The notes beneath the pieces are model-generated. The model saw only the letters and a list, made by a program, of their open reading frames with translations. It ran no database searches and was not told the origin of the DNA. Shown piece by piece: positions 6,155 to 6,720 of a DNA stretch of 6,720 bases. The translations under genes and the position numbers were made by a program. The stretch comes from Dechloromonas sp. (GTDB lineage: Bacteria; Pseudomonadota; Gammaproteobacteria; Burkholderiales; Rhodocyclaceae): the NCBI GenBank assembly GCA_013693915.1, contig CP059264.1, positions 1,641,389 to 1,648,108 of the forward strand, in the 5' to 3' direction. Positions within the stretch are counted from its first letter, which is position 1. Every line of letters starts with the position of its first letter.

Positions 6155-6265
6155 CTACAGCCGGCTTGCCAGGCGGCGCAGTTCGCTGATCTGCGCGGCG
6201 ATGATTTCGGCGCGCAGCCGGAGCAATGACCCGGCGAGCGCGGCGCGTTCGGCGTGTGTGTTCAT
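6155..6265 (-). CDS. Short phage ORF, 36 residues, function unknown
   Basis: A small frame from ATG at 6265 to TAG at 6155, encoding MNTHAERAALAGSLLRLRAE and ending in SELRRLASRL. It is supported by a near-ideal ribosome binding site, GAGGAAA (6271-6277, complementary strand), 5 bases before the ATG, and by its place between the capsid and terminase genes on the same strand. The protein would be one long amphipathic helix with Arg, Glu and Leu. It has no membrane segment. I do not recognise it. A tiny scaffold, adaptor or regulatory peptide is possible, but so is a chance frame. Confidence 0.5.
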   Translation of the reverse strand: MNTHAERAALAGSLLRLRAEIIAAQISELRRLASRL

Positions 6266-6284
6266 GATGGTTTCCTCGTTGAGC

Positions 6285-6306
6285 GGGCCAGCCTTTCGGC
6301 TGGCCC
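6285..6306 (-). terminator. Perfect GAAA-loop hairpin after the capsid gene
   Basis: On the transcribed (-) strand, GGGCCAGCC-GAAA-GGCTGGCCC forms a 9-bp perfect stem capped by a GNRA tetraloop, 16 bases past the capsid stop. It lacks a T-tract on this strand (GCTCAACG follows), so it may be an mRNA-stabilising or processing hairpin rather than a full terminator. The next ribosome binding site starts 7 bases downstream. On the + strand only TTT follows. Confidence 0.5.
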
Positions 6307-6322
6307 TTTCTGGTCGTCAGGC

Positions 6323-6720
6323 TTACGCCTTCGGCGTAATCAACCGCACCGCGCCGACCGCCCGGAAGGCGGGAATCGCGCGCAACTCACCCAGGATCGT
6401 GCGGACGTTCTTAGTAAAGTCGTCATTGTCGGTGCCGATCTCGACGGTCAGGTCATCGACTACCAGAAGCTCAAGCTGGCTGGAGTCGGCAACCATGATC
6501 TTACCAGCGGTGCAGGCCGGGCTCAGTACCACCCGCATGCCGCGCAGCAGCTCGGGCAGCGGCGCCAGGTAGGCACCGCTCAGGTACTCGCCGGAACCGC
6601 TCGCCTTGGCCGTGGTGATCGCCAGCCAGTCGGCCGGCGTCAGAATTACGGTGTCGGGAACGAAGCCGGCCGTCTGCATGGTGGCTACCGCCTCGGAGGC
6701 GGCATCCGCCAGGCCGGTGT
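6323..6720 (-). CDS. HK97-type phage major capsid protein, C-terminal part (5' end outside window)
   Basis: Structural protein of the phage head shell. About 132 C-terminal codons are visible; the frame is open to the window edge, so the ATG at 6679 is internal. TGLADAASEAVATMQTAGF is followed by VPDTVILTPADWLAITTAK, the segment typical of HK97-fold capsids. PELLRGMRVVLSPACTAGKI and the 'DDLTVEIGTDNDDFTKNVRT' region follow, with RAIPAFRAVGAVRLI at the end matching the standard C-terminus. The protein ends cleanly at TAA (6323-6325), so this end is intact. It is encoded upstream of the small terminase gene on the same strand, which is unusual for a complete tailed phage. Whether the N-terminal part and a protease are present cannot be seen. 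Confidence 0.88.
   Translation of the reverse strand, partial: TGLADAASEAVATMQTAGFVPDTVILTPADWLAITTAKASGSGEYLSGAYLAPLPELLRGMRVVLSPACTAGKIMVADSSQLELLVVDDLTVEIGTDNDDFTKNVRTILGELRAIPAFRAVGAVRLITPKA

Noticed and set aside
6030..6572. 180-codon + strand frame opposite the capsid and terminase genes
   Set aside because: Ser/Arg-rich antisense shadow of three better-supported - strand genes.

Overview
This is high-GC DNA with a chromosomal part on the left and a prophage-like part on the right. The host genes (class I PHA synthase, NADPH-type acetoacetyl-CoA reductase, PhaR, and a divergent suhB/trmJ pair) closely resemble those of Betaproteobacteria. I would guess a PHA-storing Rhodocyclales- or Burkholderiales-like organism. 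That assignment rests on remembered family resemblance, not on a search.

Positions 1-2437 hold a polyhydroxyalkanoate (PHA) locus on the + strand. It starts with the C-terminal part of phaC (cut by the window edge, with catalytic Asp and His present). A short region follows that ends in a decayed C-terminus of a short-chain reductase, probably a former phaB copy. Then come an intact phaB, an intrinsic terminator, a promoter-like -10 that touches the terminator, and phaR. PhaB makes the (R)-3-hydroxybutyryl-CoA that PhaC polymerises, and PhaR senses PHA and represses PHA genes. There is no phaA between phaC and phaB.

Positions 2438-4130 hold two housekeeping genes transcribed away from each other: suhB on the - strand and trmJ on the + strand, 61 bp apart. 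suhB converges on phaR and ends at a hairpin whose T-tract reads leftward. A second hairpin with nearly the same stem lies at 4237-4259, downstream of trmJ.

Positions 4260-5345 contain no credible complete gene. An AT-rich stretch (about 4300-4400) leads into the most striking object in the window: a perfect 139-bp tandem repeat, six full copies plus 55 bp (4417-5305). The unit length is not a multiple of three, so the array is not a repetitive protein. It ends 40 bp from the last phage gene.

Positions 5346-6720 are a leftward (- strand) phage gene block. In transcription order it has the C-terminus of an HK97-type major capsid protein, a perfect hairpin, a 36-codon gene with a good ribosome binding site, a P27-family small terminase subunit, and a 61-aa protein coupled to it. 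Capsid upstream of small terminase is not the usual tailed-phage order. The large terminase that would normally follow is missing, because the array lies there. The block may be the decayed or rearranged edge of a prophage, or part of a capsid-encoding phage satellite; the window cannot decide between these.
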